From: Algiphilus sp965216485
GTDB lineage: Bacteria; Pseudomonadota; Gammaproteobacteria; Nevskiales; Nevskiaceae
NCBI RefSeq assembly: GCF_965216485.1
Contig: NZ_OZ244162.1
Coordinates: 2,108,001 to 2,172,000, forward strand
Direction of reading: 5' to 3'
Length of the DNA: 64,000 nucleotides
The position numbers were made by a program, and so were the translations under genes. This document shows, piece by piece, positions 15,874-26,366 of the stretch. The notes under the pieces are model-generated. The model saw nothing but the letters and a program-made list of their open reading frames with translations. It was not told the DNA's origin and made no database searches. Every line of letters starts with the position of its first letter. Position 1 is the stretch's first letter.

Positions 15874-17849
15874 TGCTTCCCGCACTTGGTGACATGGCTC
15901 TGGCAGGCGCCACCTGCGTCTGCGTTTTGCAAATGCTTTTCGCCGTGCAGGCCGCGCGCGCGCCGGAGCGCCATCCGGCTGCGCCCGCACTGCTCAATGC
16001 GATGGTGTCCAGTCATCTGCTGCTCATCTTCGTGGCCTACTGCGCCATGTCGGCCCTCTTCGTTCAGGACGCCTTCGAAGTCGTCTTCGTGGCGCAGAAC
16101 AGTCACGTCGAACTGCCGCTGGCCTATAAGCTCAGTGCCGTCTGGGGTGGGCATGAAGGCAGCCTGCTGCTCTGGATGCTGATGCTTGCAGGCTGGACCT
16201 GGTGCGTTGGTCGCTTCTCGAACAATCTGCCGTCGAGCACGCGCGCCATCGTGCTGGGCGTGCTCGGCTTTGTGGCCATCGGCTTTCTCACCTTCACGCT
16301 GTGGACCTCGAATCCCTTCGACCTGCAGTTCCCGGTGCCAGAAAGCGGCCGGGACCTGAACCCATTGCTGCAGGACCCTGGCATGGTCATCCATCCGCCA
16401 TTGCTCTACATGGGCTATGTCGGCTTTGCGGTGGCCTTCGCCTTTGCGGTAGCGGCCCTTATCGAGGGCCGTCTGGACAGCACGTGGGCGCGCTGGACGC
16501 GTCCATGGACCACCTCCGCCTGGGCCTTTCTCACTGCCGGTATCGCGCTTGGCTCCTGGTGGGCCTATCACGAACTCGGCTGGGGCGGTTGGTGGTTCTG
16601 GGACCCGGTCGAAAACGCTTCCTTCATGCCGTGGCTGGTGGGGACGGCGCTGATCCATTCGCTGGCGGTCACGGACAAGCGCGGCGTGTTCAAGTCCTGG
16701 ACGGTACTGCTCGCCATTGTCGCTTTCGGGCTGTCCCTGCTCGGGACCTTCCTGGTGCGCTCCGGCGTGCTGGTCTCGGTGCACGCCTTCGCCAGCGATC
16801 CGGAGCGCGGGCTCTACATCCTGGCTTTCCTCACCGTCGTAGTGGGTGGGGCATTGGCGCTCTATGCCTGGCGCGCGAGCCAGCTCAAGCCGGAAAGCCG
16901 GGTGGCGGTCATCTCGCGAGAAAGTGCGTTGCTGCTCAACAACGTCTTTCTGGTGGTGCTGGCCGCGGTTGTCTTCATTGGCACGCTCTATCCCCTGGTA
17001 GTCGACAGTCTTGGGCTCGGCACCATGTCCGTGGGCCCGCCGTATTTCGAGGCCTTGTTCATCCCGTTGGGATTGCCGCTGGTGCTACTGGTGGGCTTTT
17101 CGGCCACGCTGGCCTGGAAGCGCTCCAAGGCGGGGCCGGTGCTTCGCGCGGCGGCGCTGCCGGCCGCGGTGGCCGTGGTGGCCGGAATCGCACTGTGGGC
17201 AGGCATCTACGCCGCGCGCAGTGCCATGGCGCTGGTCGGCATCATCCTCGGTCTGTGGGCCATTTTCGCGGCACTGCGCGATCTCTGGCTGCGGGCACGT
17301 TCAGGCCGAGGCGTTGGCAGCATCCCGAGCTCGCTCTGGGGCATGAGCCTGGGCCACCTCGGGCTGGGCATGTTCGTCATCGCGGTCACAGTGGTCTCGA
17401 GCTTCGATATCGAGCGCGACGTGCGTCTGGCTACGGGTGAGGTGGCCGATGTTGAGGGCTACCAGTTCCGCTTCGAAGGGACGCGCCCGGTCGAGGGCCC
17501 GAACTACATCGCCGAACGCGGTACCGTGACCGTACTGCAGGATGGCGCGCCCATTGCAACGCTGTATCCCGAAAAGCGTCGCTACCGTGTCCAGCAGGAC
17601 ATCATGACGCAGTCGGCCGTCACCTATACGCCGATGCGGGATCTCTACGTGTCATTGGGCGAACCCATGGGTGCGGACGCCTGGTCGCTGCGGCTGCAGT
17701 ACAAGCCCATGATGCGGCTTGTCTGGCTGGGGACGGCACTGATGATGCTGGGTGGCTTCATCGCCGCGCTCGACCGTCGCTACTGGCGTGCGACGCGTAG
17801 CGAGAAAGCAGCCTCCGGCGTGGCCGGCAACGCACAGCAGGCGACCTGA
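15873..17849 (+). CDS. ccmF: Haem lyase subunit CcmF
   Basis: Large polytopic protein (658 residues, about 15 hydrophobic segments) that attaches haem from CcmE to apocytochrome c. The conserved WWD motif is clear in WGGWWFWDPVENASFMPW, and histidines that ligate haem appear in WGGHEGSLLLW and VIHPPLLYMGY. Length fits CcmF (about 650). It starts within the ccmE stop and is followed by ccmG with a TGATG overlap. Confidence 0.96.
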   Translation: MLPALGDMALAGATCVCVLQMLFAVQAARAPERHPAAPALLNAMVSSHLLLIFVAYCAMSALFVQDAFEVVFVAQNSHVELPLAYKLSAVWGGHEGSLLLWMLMLAGWTWCVGRFSNNLPSSTRAIVLGVLGFVAIGFLTFTLWTSNPFDLQFPVPESGRDLNPLLQDPGMVIHPPLLYMGYVGFAVAFAFAVAALIEGRLDSTWARWTRPWTTSAWAFLTAGIALGSWWAYHELGWGGWWFWDPVENASFMPWLVGTALIHSLAVTDKRGVFKSWTVLLAIVAFGLSLLGTFLVRSGVLVSVHAFASDPERGLYILAFLTVVVGGALALYAWRASQLKPESRVAVISRESALLLNNVFLVVLAAVVFIGTLYPLVVDSLGLGTMSVGPPYFEALFIPLGLPLVLLVGFSATLAWKRSKAGPVLRAAALPAAVAVVAGIALWAGIYAARSAMALVGIILGLWAIFAALRDLWLRARSGRGVGSIPSSLWGMSLGHLGLGMFVIAVTVVSSFDIERDVRLATGEVADVEGYQFRFEGTRPVEGPNYIAERGTVTVLQDGAPIATLYPEKRRYRVQQDIMTQSAVTYTPMRDLYVSLGEPMGADAWSLRLQYKPMMRLVWLGTALMMLGGFIAALDRRYWRATRSEKAASGVAGNAQQAT

Positions 17850-18376
17850 TGCGGGCACATATCTGGGTTCCTCTGCTGGCCTTGGCGGCACTCGTGATCC
17901 TCCTCTATGCCGGCATGCAGGACATGGACCGCGCCTTGCCTTCGCCCATGGTGGGCAAGACCGCACCCAATCTGCCCGCACCGGAAGATGCCTCCGACGC
18001 ATCGGCGCTGGCAGGCACAGAAGGTAAACCGCGGCTGGTCAATTTCTGGGCGAGCTGGTGTCAGCCTTGCCTGGCGGAGCACCCCGAACTGATGGCACTC
18101 GCCGAGCGCGGCGTCACCATCATTGGTGTCAACTACAAGGACGAGAGCAGTGCCGCTGCGCGTTGGCTCGAACGACACGGCAATCCTTTCACGGTCGTGT
18201 TGCGCGACCCAGAGGGAAGCTTTGCCATTGACTGGGGTGTGTATGGCGTGCCGGAAACCTATCTGATCGGCGCCGATGGCACCGTACTTCACAAGAAGGT
18301 AGGGCCGGTGGACGACGATTACCTGCGCGACGAACTGCTACCACGACTGGCAACCTTGAGCGGATCCCCGTCGTGA
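17849..18376 (+). CDS. ccmG: Thiol:disulfide interchange protein CcmG/DsbE
   Basis: Membrane-tethered thioredoxin-like protein that keeps apocytochrome c cysteines reduced. The 175-residue protein has one N-terminal anchor (about 5-24), the active site WCQPC in NFWASWCQPCLAEHP, and the cis-proline stretch GVYGVPETYLI. It overlaps ccmF (TGATG) and ccmH (GTGA). DsbB in this window works in the opposite, oxidising direction. Confidence 0.95.
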   Translation: MRAHIWVPLLALAALVILLYAGMQDMDRALPSPMVGKTAPNLPAPEDASDASALAGTEGKPRLVNFWASWCQPCLAEHPELMALAERGVTIIGVNYKDESSAAARWLERHGNPFTVVLRDPEGSFAIDWGVYGVPETYLIGADGTVLHKKVGPVDDDYLRDELLPRLATLSGSPS

Positions 18377-18822
18377 TAGGCGTCAAAGCCATCGCCATCC
18401 ATCGAAAAGGCGTTGCCCTCCTGCTGTGCTTGCTATTCCTGCTTCCAGCTGTTGCCATCGCGGCGGTCGGCGATGAGGGGCTGGATGCGGAGCAGCGACA
18501 GCGCTTTCACCAGTTGACCACAGAGCTGAGATGCCTGGTCTGCCAGAACCAGAGCATTGCGGAGTCCAACGCGGATTTGGCGCTCGATCTCAAGCGCCAG
18601 GTGCGCAAGCAGATCCTGGAAGGTCGCAGCGATGAAGATATTCGTCGCTACATGCGCGAACGCTACGGCGATTTCGTTCTGTACAAGCCGGCCGTGGAGC
18701 CCAAGACCTATCTGCTTTGGGCCAGTCCTGCGTTGTTGCTACTGGTTGCCCTTGTGATCCTGGCCCGCCGCCTGCGCCGCGCACGGCCGGAAGATGATGA
18801 AACGGACGAGGAGATGTCTTGA
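18373..18822 (+). CDS. ccmH: Cytochrome c-type biogenesis protein CcmH
   Basis: A 149-residue protein with a signal-type first helix (VALLLCLLFLLPAVAIA), the redox motif LRCLVCQNQS, a three-helix domain and a C-terminal membrane helix (LLWASPALLLLVALVILA). It belongs to the thioreductive arm acting on apocytochrome c and pairs with CcmI. GTG 18373 overlaps the ccmG stop. It corresponds to the N-terminal half of the longer E. coli CcmH; the TPR half is the separate ccmI gene here. Confidence 0.94.
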   Translation: MIGVKAIAIHRKGVALLLCLLFLLPAVAIAAVGDEGLDAEQRQRFHQLTTELRCLVCQNQSIAESNADLALDLKRQVRKQILEGRSDEDIRRYMRERYGDFVLYKPAVEPKTYLLWASPALLLLVALVILARRLRRARPEDDETDEEMS

Positions 18823-19859
18823 GCGCTGCCATTCTTGGTCTGGGTGTGTTCGTCGGCGGGCTGGTCAGCCTGCTTGCTTTTTGGCATGCCCGTCGCAATT
18901 CCGCGGCGGTACGCGTGCTGCGCATCGGCCTGATCGTTGGCTTCATCGTGCTTGCCAGCAGCGCGCTGCACTACACGCTCAGCGACAACCACCGCATCGC
19001 GGATCGCATTGCGCTTGCGGAAAGCGACCCTGCCGCGGCGATGGCCGGAATGGCGAACGACCTTGAAGCCGAGCTCGCCGATAAGCCGGATGTGCAGGGC
19101 TATTTCCTTCTGGGACGGGCGCGTGAAGCCGCAGGTCAACCCAAGGCGGCTGTTGCGGCCTTCGCTCGCGCCAATGCCATGACGCAGGAACCGAACCCGG
19201 ACATCCTCGCCGCGGAAGCGCGCGCTCGCCTGGGCACCGCACCCCCAGGCTCGGAATCACGCGTGATTGCGCGGACTCAGGCCGAACGTGCGCTGGACGT
19301 GGCACCCGATCACATGTGGGCGCACTACACCCTGGCAGCGCTGCTGATTCAAGAGGGGGATGCAGCCGCGGCCGTGCCGCACTTGAAGGCAGTGCTTGAT
19401 GCCAATGTGCTCGACCCGCAGACGCAGGATCGACTGCGCGCACGGCTCGCCTCCATCGATCCGAGCGCACTCGACAATGGCGATGCCGGGAACGAGACCA
19501 CGGCGACCGACACGCCCGCATTGGAGATTGAAGTACAGCTAGGCGCGGACGTGCAGACACAGGGCGGCGTACTGTTCGTCTTCGCCCGCCAGGCCGAGGG
19601 ACCACCGATGCCGATCGCCGCACGCCGCATTGCCGAGCCCCGGTTTCCGCTGACCGTCGTGCTGGGTGATCAACACCGGCTGCAGCCCGGGCAACCGTTG
19701 CACAGCTACGACGCACTCGAGATCGGCGCCCGCTGGTCTTCCACCGGAGAGGCCAGCGGGGGCGCTGGCGACCCGGTTGCCCGCACCCGAATTGACCCCG
19801 CCAGCAAGCAGCAGATTCGTCTGACCCTGACCGCGCCTGGGGATGCGCCAAAAGGCTAA
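18819..19859 (+). CDS. ccmI: Apocytochrome c chaperone CcmI
   Basis: A 346-residue protein with two N-terminal membrane helices (about 3-20 and 30-48), then TPR-like repeats (about 70-200, e.g. VQGYFLLGRAREAAGQPKAAVAAF and HMWAHYTLAALLIQEGDAAAAV) and a C-terminal beta-rich domain. CcmI presents apocytochrome c to CcmFH. The start is TTG 18819, supported by GAGGAG at 18808-18813 and the TTGA overlap with ccmH. It is the last gene of the ccm operon; 70 bp separate it from galU and hold no clear terminator. Confidence 0.9.
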   Translation: MSAAILGLGVFVGGLVSLLAFWHARRNSAAVRVLRIGLIVGFIVLASSALHYTLSDNHRIADRIALAESDPAAAMAGMANDLEAELADKPDVQGYFLLGRAREAAGQPKAAVAAFARANAMTQEPNPDILAAEARARLGTAPPGSESRVIARTQAERALDVAPDHMWAHYTLAALLIQEGDAAAAVPHLKAVLDANVLDPQTQDRLRARLASIDPSALDNGDAGNETTATDTPALEIEVQLGADVQTQGGVLFVFARQAEGPPMPIAARRIAEPRFPLTVVLGDQHRLQPGQPLHSYDALEIGARWSSTGEASGGAGDPVARTRIDPASKQQIRLTLTAPGDAPKG

Positions 19860-19929
19860 TCGGCTCGTTCGGATAGAGCGCGGTACACTGCGGCTACAAC
19901 GATGAACTGAGCGGAGAGGGAGTTACCGA

Positions 19930-20844
19930 ATGCGGATTCGCAAAGCCGTTTTCCCCGTGGCCGGCCTGGGTACACGCTTCCTGCCAGCAACCAAGGCCAG
20001 CGCCAAGGAAATGCTGCCGGTGGTCGACAAGCCATTGATTCAGTACGCGGTGTCGGAAGCCATTAGCGCGGGCGCCGAGGAACTGGTCTTCATCACCGGC
20101 CGTTCGAAGAACTCCATCATGGATCACTTCGACAAGGCCTACGAGCTGGAGACAGAACTCGAGCAGCGCGGCAAGGAAGAACTGCTCAAGATCGTTCAGG
20201 AAATTCTCCCGCCCGGCATCACCTGCATCTTCATCCGCCAGGCGGAGGCCCTCGGCCTCGGGCACGCCGTGCTGTGCGCCTGGCCCGCGGTCGGGGATGA
20301 AGACTTCTTCGTCATCCTTGCCGACGACCTCATCGACGGCAAGCTGCGGCCCTGTCTGGCACAGATGCACCGGGTCTACCAGGAGTACGGGACCAGCGTG
20401 CTCGCCTGCGAGCGCGTTCCGCATTCGGAGATTGGCAGCTACGGCGTGGTCGATCTGAAGCCGGTGGGCCCCGGCTTGGGCGAAATCAAGGGCATCGTCG
20501 AGAAGCCCAACCCGGAGGACGCGCCTTCCGACCTCGCGGTCGTAGGTCGTTACATCCTGACGCCGCGCATCTTCAAGATCCTGCAGCGCACCCAGGCGGG
20601 CAAGGGGGGTGAGATCCAGCTCACCGACGCCATCAGCCAGATGATGCAGGAGCAGACGGTGCTGGCCTACGAATTCGAAGGCAAGCGTTACGATTGCGGC
20701 TCCAAGCTGGGCTATCTCAAGGCCAATGTCGAATACGCCCTCAAGCACCCGGAAGTGGGCGAGGACTTCCGCGACTATCTGCACCAGCTCAGCGTGGAAG
20801 AGCACTTTGCGGAAGGCAAGAAGCAGCAGGCCAACGGCAAATAA
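19930..20844 (+). CDS. galU: UTP-glucose-1-phosphate uridylyltransferase
   Basis: Makes UDP-glucose from UTP and glucose-1-phosphate for lipopolysaccharide, exopolysaccharide and osmoprotectant synthesis. The 304-residue protein shows the nucleotide-binding GLGTRFLPATKA and KEMLPVVDKPLIQY, the EALGLGHAVLCA stretch and a metal/substrate loop at ADDLIDG. GGAGAGGGAG lies just before ATG 19930. Length matches GalU (about 300). The gene is close in front of sucA (43 bp) with no terminator seen, so the two may share transcripts. Confidence 0.97.
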   Translation: MRIRKAVFPVAGLGTRFLPATKASAKEMLPVVDKPLIQYAVSEAISAGAEELVFITGRSKNSIMDHFDKAYELETELEQRGKEELLKIVQEILPPGITCIFIRQAEALGLGHAVLCAWPAVGDEDFFVILADDLIDGKLRPCLAQMHRVYQEYGTSVLACERVPHSEIGSYGVVDLKPVGPGLGEIKGIVEKPNPEDAPSDLAVVGRYILTPRIFKILQRTQAGKGGEIQLTDAISQMMQEQTVLAYEFEGKRYDCGSKLGYLKANVEYALKHPEVGEDFRDYLHQLSVEEHFAEGKKQQANGK

Positions 20845-20887
20845 GCGCTACAGATTAGACGCGCACGGATTCAGCAGGAAGCAGGCA

Positions 20888-23755
20888 ATGACCAGCAAGT
20901 ACGAGCAGTTGCGGCAAACCACTTCGATACACGGCGCCAACGCCGCCTGGCTGGAATCCTATTACGAGCAATATCTGGAAGACCCCGAGTCGGTCGAGCC
21001 ACACTGGCGCGCCTTCTTCCGCGGTGTGCAAGGCGGCCAGATCGTCACCGAGATTCCGCACACGCCGATCATTCAGCGCTTCGAGCGACTGGCGCGCGAG
21101 CGCCGTGTCGGAGCCGTGAATGCAACAGCCGGCGGTGCCGATATCGAGCACGCGGCCAAGCAGGAAGCCGTGCTGCGGCTGATCAACTACCACCGCGTGC
21201 GTGGTCATCAGGTGGCCGCGCTCGACCCGTTGGGGCTGGCCCAGCCGGCGCAGGTGCCTGACCTGGACCCTGGCTTCCACGGGCTGGGCGATGCCGACAT
21301 GGATACCGAGTTCTCGACGGGCTCTCTGGCCATCGAGGAATCGCGGCTGCCGCTGCGCGACATCCTGCGCGTGGTGCGCTCGGTGTACACCGACACCATT
21401 GGTGCCGAGTACATGTATGTCACGGAAACAGCCGAAAAGCGCTGGATCCAGCAAAGGCTCGAGGGCAAGGCTTTCGCACCCAAGCTCAGCGTCGAGCGCA
21501 AAAAGGAGGTCCTGCAGCAGCTCATCGCGGCCGAAGGTCTCGAGCGCTATCTGCACAACAAGTACGTCGGCCAGAAGCGCTTTTCGCTGGAAGGCGGCGA
21601 TGCCCTGATCCCGCTGCTGGACGAGTGCATGCGTGCCTGTACCGAAGCAGGCGTCGAGGAGCTGGTCATCGGCATGGCCCACCGCGGCCGCCTCAACGTG
21701 CTCGTGAACATCCTGGGCAAGTCGCCGGCCGAACTCTTCGCGGAATTCGAGGGCAAGTACAGCGAGAAGGAACTGGCCCGCGCCGGCGACGTGAAGTACC
21801 ACATGGGCTTCTCCACCGACGTCGAGATCGAGGGCCGTCGTCTGCACCTGGTGCTGGCCTTCAATCCTTCCCATCTGGAAATCGTCAACCCCGTGGTCGA
21901 GGGCAGTGTGCGCGCCCGCCAAACCCGCCGAGGCGACCAGAACGGCGAGCAAATCGTCCCGATCCTGATCCATGGCGATGCCGCCTTCGCCGGCCAGGGC
22001 GTGGTGATGGAAACCCTGCAGCTGTCGCAGGCGAAGGGTTTTGCCACCGGCGGTACGGTGCACATCATCGTCAACAACCAGATCGGCTTCACCACGCCCA
22101 ATCCGATCTTCAGCCAGCCCGGCACGCAGGCGCGCACCTCCAGCTACGCGACCGACATCGCCAAGATGCTTGAAGCGCCGGTGTTCCACGTCAATGGCGA
22201 CGACCCCGAGGCCGTGGTCTTCGTGACGCGACTGGCGGTGGACTACCGCAATCGCTTCCACAAGGACGTCATCATCGACATCTGCTGCTACCGCCGGCTC
22301 GGCCATAACGAGGCCGACGAGCCGTCGGTGACTTCGCCGCAGATGTACCAGGCCATCAAGTCGCATCCCACGCCGATGCAGGTCTACAGCCAGCGGCTGA
22401 TCGAGGAGGGCACCATCGAGTCCTCCGACACCGCCACCTGGCAGGAGGACTACCGCAACGGCCTCGACAAGGGCGAGAACGTCGCACGGTCCTCGCTCGG
22501 CATGGTGGGCAACAAGTACACCATCAACTGGTCGAAATACAGCGAAGGCACCTGGGACACTCCTGCGGAGACGGCCGTGTCCAAGCAGACCATTCAGCAG
22601 CTCTGGTCGCGGATCGAGGTGTTGCCCGAGGGGTTCACGCTGAATTCGCGCCTGAGCCGCGTCTGGCAGGATCGCGCCAAGATGGCGGCGGGCGAAATGC
22701 CGATGGATTGGGGCTTCGCCGAGAATATGGCCTATGCCGCGCTCCTCACCGAAGGCTTTGCGGTACGCCTGTCCGGACAGGATTCCCGCCGCGGCACCTT
22801 CTTCCACCGCCACGCCGCGCTTTTCGATGCCAAGACCGGCGAGGCCTTCAGCCCGCTCGGCAATCTGATCTCGGACCCCGACAGCTTCATGGTCAATGAC
22901 ACCCTGCTGTCCGAAGAGGGGGTGCTCGGATTCGAGTACGGCTACAGCACCACCGATCCGGATACCCTGGTCGCCTGGGAGGCGCAATTCGGCGACTTCG
23001 CCAATGGCGCGCAGGTGCTGGTCGACCAGTTCATCAGTTCCGGCTATGCCAAGTGGGGCCGCCTCTGCGGTCTCGCCATGTATCTCCCGCACGGGTACGA
23101 GGGGCAGGGACCCGAGCACAGCTCGGCCCGTCTGGAGCGCTATCTGCAGCTGTGCGCCGGTGACAACATGCAGGTCTGCGTACCCTCCACGCCAGCACAG
23201 TTCTTCCACCTCATTCGTCGTCAGATGAAGCGCTCGCTGCGGCTCCCCGTCATCGTCATGACGCCGAAGAGCTTGCTGCGTCACAAGCTGTCGGTATCCA
23301 CGTTGGAGGATCTGAGCGAGCGCAGCTTCCTGCCGCTGATAGGCGACACCGCCGGCCTGGACGCCAAGAAGGTCAAGCGCATCGTGTTCTGCAGCGGCAA
23401 GGTCTACTACGACCTGGTGGAGAAGCGCGAACAGGACGGCACGGACAATGTCGCCATCATCCGCATCGAACAGCTCTATCCCTTCCCCAAGAAGGACTAC
23501 GCGGACACCATCGCGCGCTATCCGAACGCCGACACCATCGTCTGGTGTCAGGAAGAACCCGAGAATCAGGGCGCCTGGTATCAGATCAAGCACCGCCTGT
23601 TGTGGGCACTGTCCGCAAAGCATGAGATGGTCTACGCCACGCGTGCCGGTTCCGCGACCACAGCCTCCGGCTTTGCCAAGGTCCACCAACGCGAACAGGC
23701 GGCTGTGGTTGAAGCCGCCCTCTACGGCGGTGAAGTCCTGCACACACGCGGCTGA
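20888..23755 (+). CDS. sucA: 2-oxoglutarate dehydrogenase E1 component
   Basis: Thiamine-diphosphate-dependent decarboxylase of the 2-oxoglutarate dehydrogenase complex. The 955-residue protein has the N-terminal E2-binding segment (NAAWLESYYEQYLEDPESV), the MAHRGRLNVLVN motif and the cofactor motif beginning HGDAAFAGQG and ending VNNQIGFTT, plus the transketolase-like C-terminal half with HGYEGQGPEHSSARLERYLQ. ATG 20888 is chosen because AGGAAG lies six bases ahead; the frame runs open upstream inside galU. Length fits SucA (about 935-950). sucB follows after 43 bp. Confidence 0.97.
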   Translation: MTSKYEQLRQTTSIHGANAAWLESYYEQYLEDPESVEPHWRAFFRGVQGGQIVTEIPHTPIIQRFERLARERRVGAVNATAGGADIEHAAKQEAVLRLINYHRVRGHQVAALDPLGLAQPAQVPDLDPGFHGLGDADMDTEFSTGSLAIEESRLPLRDILRVVRSVYTDTIGAEYMYVTETAEKRWIQQRLEGKAFAPKLSVERKKEVLQQLIAAEGLERYLHNKYVGQKRFSLEGGDALIPLLDECMRACTEAGVEELVIGMAHRGRLNVLVNILGKSPAELFAEFEGKYSEKELARAGDVKYHMGFSTDVEIEGRRLHLVLAFNPSHLEIVNPVVEGSVRARQTRRGDQNGEQIVPILIHGDAAFAGQGVVMETLQLSQAKGFATGGTVHIIVNNQIGFTTPNPIFSQPGTQARTSSYATDIAKMLEAPVFHVNGDDPEAVVFVTRLAVDYRNRFHKDVIIDICCYRRLGHNEADEPSVTSPQMYQAIKSHPTPMQVYSQRLIEEGTIESSDTATWQEDYRNGLDKGENVARSSLGMVGNKYTINWSKYSEGTWDTPAETAVSKQTIQQLWSRIEVLPEGFTLNSRLSRVWQDRAKMAAGEMPMDWGFAENMAYAALLTEGFAVRLSGQDSRRGTFFHRHAALFDAKTGEAFSPLGNLISDPDSFMVNDTLLSEEGVLGFEYGYSTTDPDTLVAWEAQFGDFANGAQVLVDQFISSGYAKWGRLCGLAMYLPHGYEGQGPEHSSARLERYLQLCAGDNMQVCVPSTPAQFFHLIRRQMKRSLRLPVIVMTPKSLLRHKLSVSTLEDLSERSFLPLIGDTAGLDAKKVKRIVFCSGKVYYDLVEKREQDGTDNVAIIRIEQLYPFPKKDYADTIARYPNADTIVWCQEEPENQGAWYQIKHRLLWALSAKHEMVYATRAGSATTASGFAKVHQREQAAVVEAALYGGEVLHTRG

Positions 23756-23798
23756 GCACGCCCTGAATCCTTTTAAGAATCACTGAGCGAGACGAAAC

Positions 23799-25064
<1,266 letters not shown>

Positions 25065-25086
25065 ACCGCTGTCATAAAAAGCAGAT

Positions 25087-25121
25087 ACCATCGCGGCTCA
25101 CGGTCCAGGGGCCGTGATGGT
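25087..25121 (+). terminator. Hairpin between sucB and the porin gene
   Basis: ACCATCGCGGC (25087-25097) pairs with GCCGTGATGGT (25111-25121) with one G-T pair and a 13-base loop. Only a short T stretch follows, so it may be a weak terminator, an attenuator or a message-stabilising element at the end of sucAB. Confidence 0.5.
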
Positions 25122-25154
25122 TTCGCACACACAAAGAAGTACCGGGAGAAAATC

Positions 25155-26261
25155 ATGAAGCGTTCGATCGTGGGCGGCTGCGCCCTCGTGCTTTTTGCTG
25201 CCCCAGCCATGGCGCTGGAAACCGAAGTGACGCTGGACGGCCATGTCGGCTTTTCCGCCAGCCATTTCGACAACGACAACGACGACAACACCAATCTGCA
25301 CAACAACGCGTCGCGTCTTGGCCTGGAAGCCACGGCGTCGGAAGGCGGCTACACCGGCTTCCTGCGTTATGAGCGCGGCATGGACATGTACAACGCCGAC
25401 TCCGACTTCGATGGCGCTGCCTTCGAGACGGAAAGCACCAACCAGGACTTCGTGCGCGAGTTCTACGCCGGCATCGATTCGCCCTATGGCCGTGTCACGG
25501 TCGGCCGCTTCCGCGCCGCCTACGCCCGCGCCGGCAAACGCGTCGATCCCTTCTATGACACCTCGCTGGCCGGTTTCAGTGGCACTGCCTCCACCTATGG
25601 CGGGCAGGGCGCCAACTACGGTTTCTCCAACCTGACCAACGGCTTCTCGGACCGCGTGATCGAGCTGCAGTCCGGCAACTACAGCGGCCTCAGCTTCAAC
25701 GGTAACGTCTACCTGGACCGTGGCCAGGAAAATGATCACGACTATGGTGCCGGCGTCAGCTACGCTGGCAACGCCATGCGTGATCAGGCCTTCGAGGTCA
25801 GCCTGCAGTACCTCGAGATCGAGAACGAATCCGCTGTGGGCGTGCCTTTCCGCGATCCCAGCGACGGCTCTGTGCCTTCGGTCGGTGGTTCGCCGGGACC
25901 TAGCACGAACTTCCGCGTGTCGGGCGTGTACGACATGGGTAATTTCTCGGTCGGCGCCAACTACGAGTACGTCGATGTCGACGCCGAAGAGGACGCACGT
26001 CATTACTCCTCGATCACTGCCTCGATCCCGCTGAATTCCAAGCTGCGCATCGCGGCGGCTGTCAGCTACCTGAACTTCCCGGAGGACGGTCCAGCCATCG
26101 AAGGCTTCGGCGGCACCGTGGGCGCCTTCTACGAAGTGCTGGATGGGCTGAACACCTACGGCGGCGTGCGCTACATCGACTTCGACGAGAATCCCTCCTC
26201 GGATGGCACGCTGGCACTCGCCCTGGGCGCGGCCTACAGCTTCGATCTCAGCCTGCGTTAA
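25155..26261 (+). CDS. Gram-negative porin-like outer membrane protein
   Basis: A 368-residue protein with a cleavable signal peptide (MKRSIVGGCALVLFAAPAMA) followed by alternating, aromatic-edged beta strands and acidic, Asn/Asp-rich loops. The pattern, with YGRVTVGRFRAAYARAG near the constriction region and a C-terminal strand ending SFDLSLR, is that of the trimeric general porin superfamily (porin_4). The mature barrel starts LETEVTLDGHVGFSASHF. It sits between sucB and lpd and is followed by its own terminator, so it is probably a separate transcription unit dropped into the complex operon. Substrate is unknown. GGGAG precedes ATG 25155. Confidence 0.82.
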   Translation: MKRSIVGGCALVLFAAPAMALETEVTLDGHVGFSASHFDNDNDDNTNLHNNASRLGLEATASEGGYTGFLRYERGMDMYNADSDFDGAAFETESTNQDFVREFYAGIDSPYGRVTVGRFRAAYARAGKRVDPFYDTSLAGFSGTASTYGGQGANYGFSNLTNGFSDRVIELQSGNYSGLSFNGNVYLDRGQENDHDYGAGVSYAGNAMRDQAFEVSLQYLEIENESAVGVPFRDPSDGSVPSVGGSPGPSTNFRVSGVYDMGNFSVGANYEYVDVDAEEDARHYSSITASIPLNSKLRIAAAVSYLNFPEDGPAIEGFGGTVGAFYEVLDGLNTYGGVRYIDFDENPSSDGTLALALGAAYSFDLSLR

Positions 26262-26281
26262 GAGAGATCCTGCTTGTGCGG

Positions 26282-26312
26282 AAAAAGGCCGGCCTGTCCG
26301 GCCTTTTTCTTT
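26282..26312 (+). terminator. Rho-independent terminator after the porin gene
   Basis: AAAAAGGCCGG, loop CCTGT and CCGGCCTTTTT form an 11-bp stem, followed by CTTT. Transcription from sucAB or the porin should stop here, before lpd. Confidence 0.88.
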
Positions 26313-26320
26313 GCGGGCTC

Positions 26321-26326
26321 TATAAT
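26321..26326 (+). promoter_or_regulatory. Consensus -10 box ahead of lpd
   Basis: A perfect TATAAT lies nine bases after the porin terminator and 40 bases before the lpd ATG. No good -35 hexamer is at the right distance, as that place is occupied by the terminator stem, so an activator may be needed. Confidence 0.5.
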
Positions 26327-26366
26327 GTCGGACGATTTGCACCCTGGATGGCGGAGGTAAGACACG

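Noticed and set aside
20855..23743. A 962-codon reverse frame opposite sucA
   Set aside because: It lies exactly antisense to a textbook sucA, has the His/Leu/Arg-rich look of GC-rich shadow frames, and shows no motif or ribosome site.
25087..25121. Riboswitch ahead of the porin gene
   Set aside because: Only one simple stem-loop is visible and it lies just after sucB; a terminator or attenuator is simpler.
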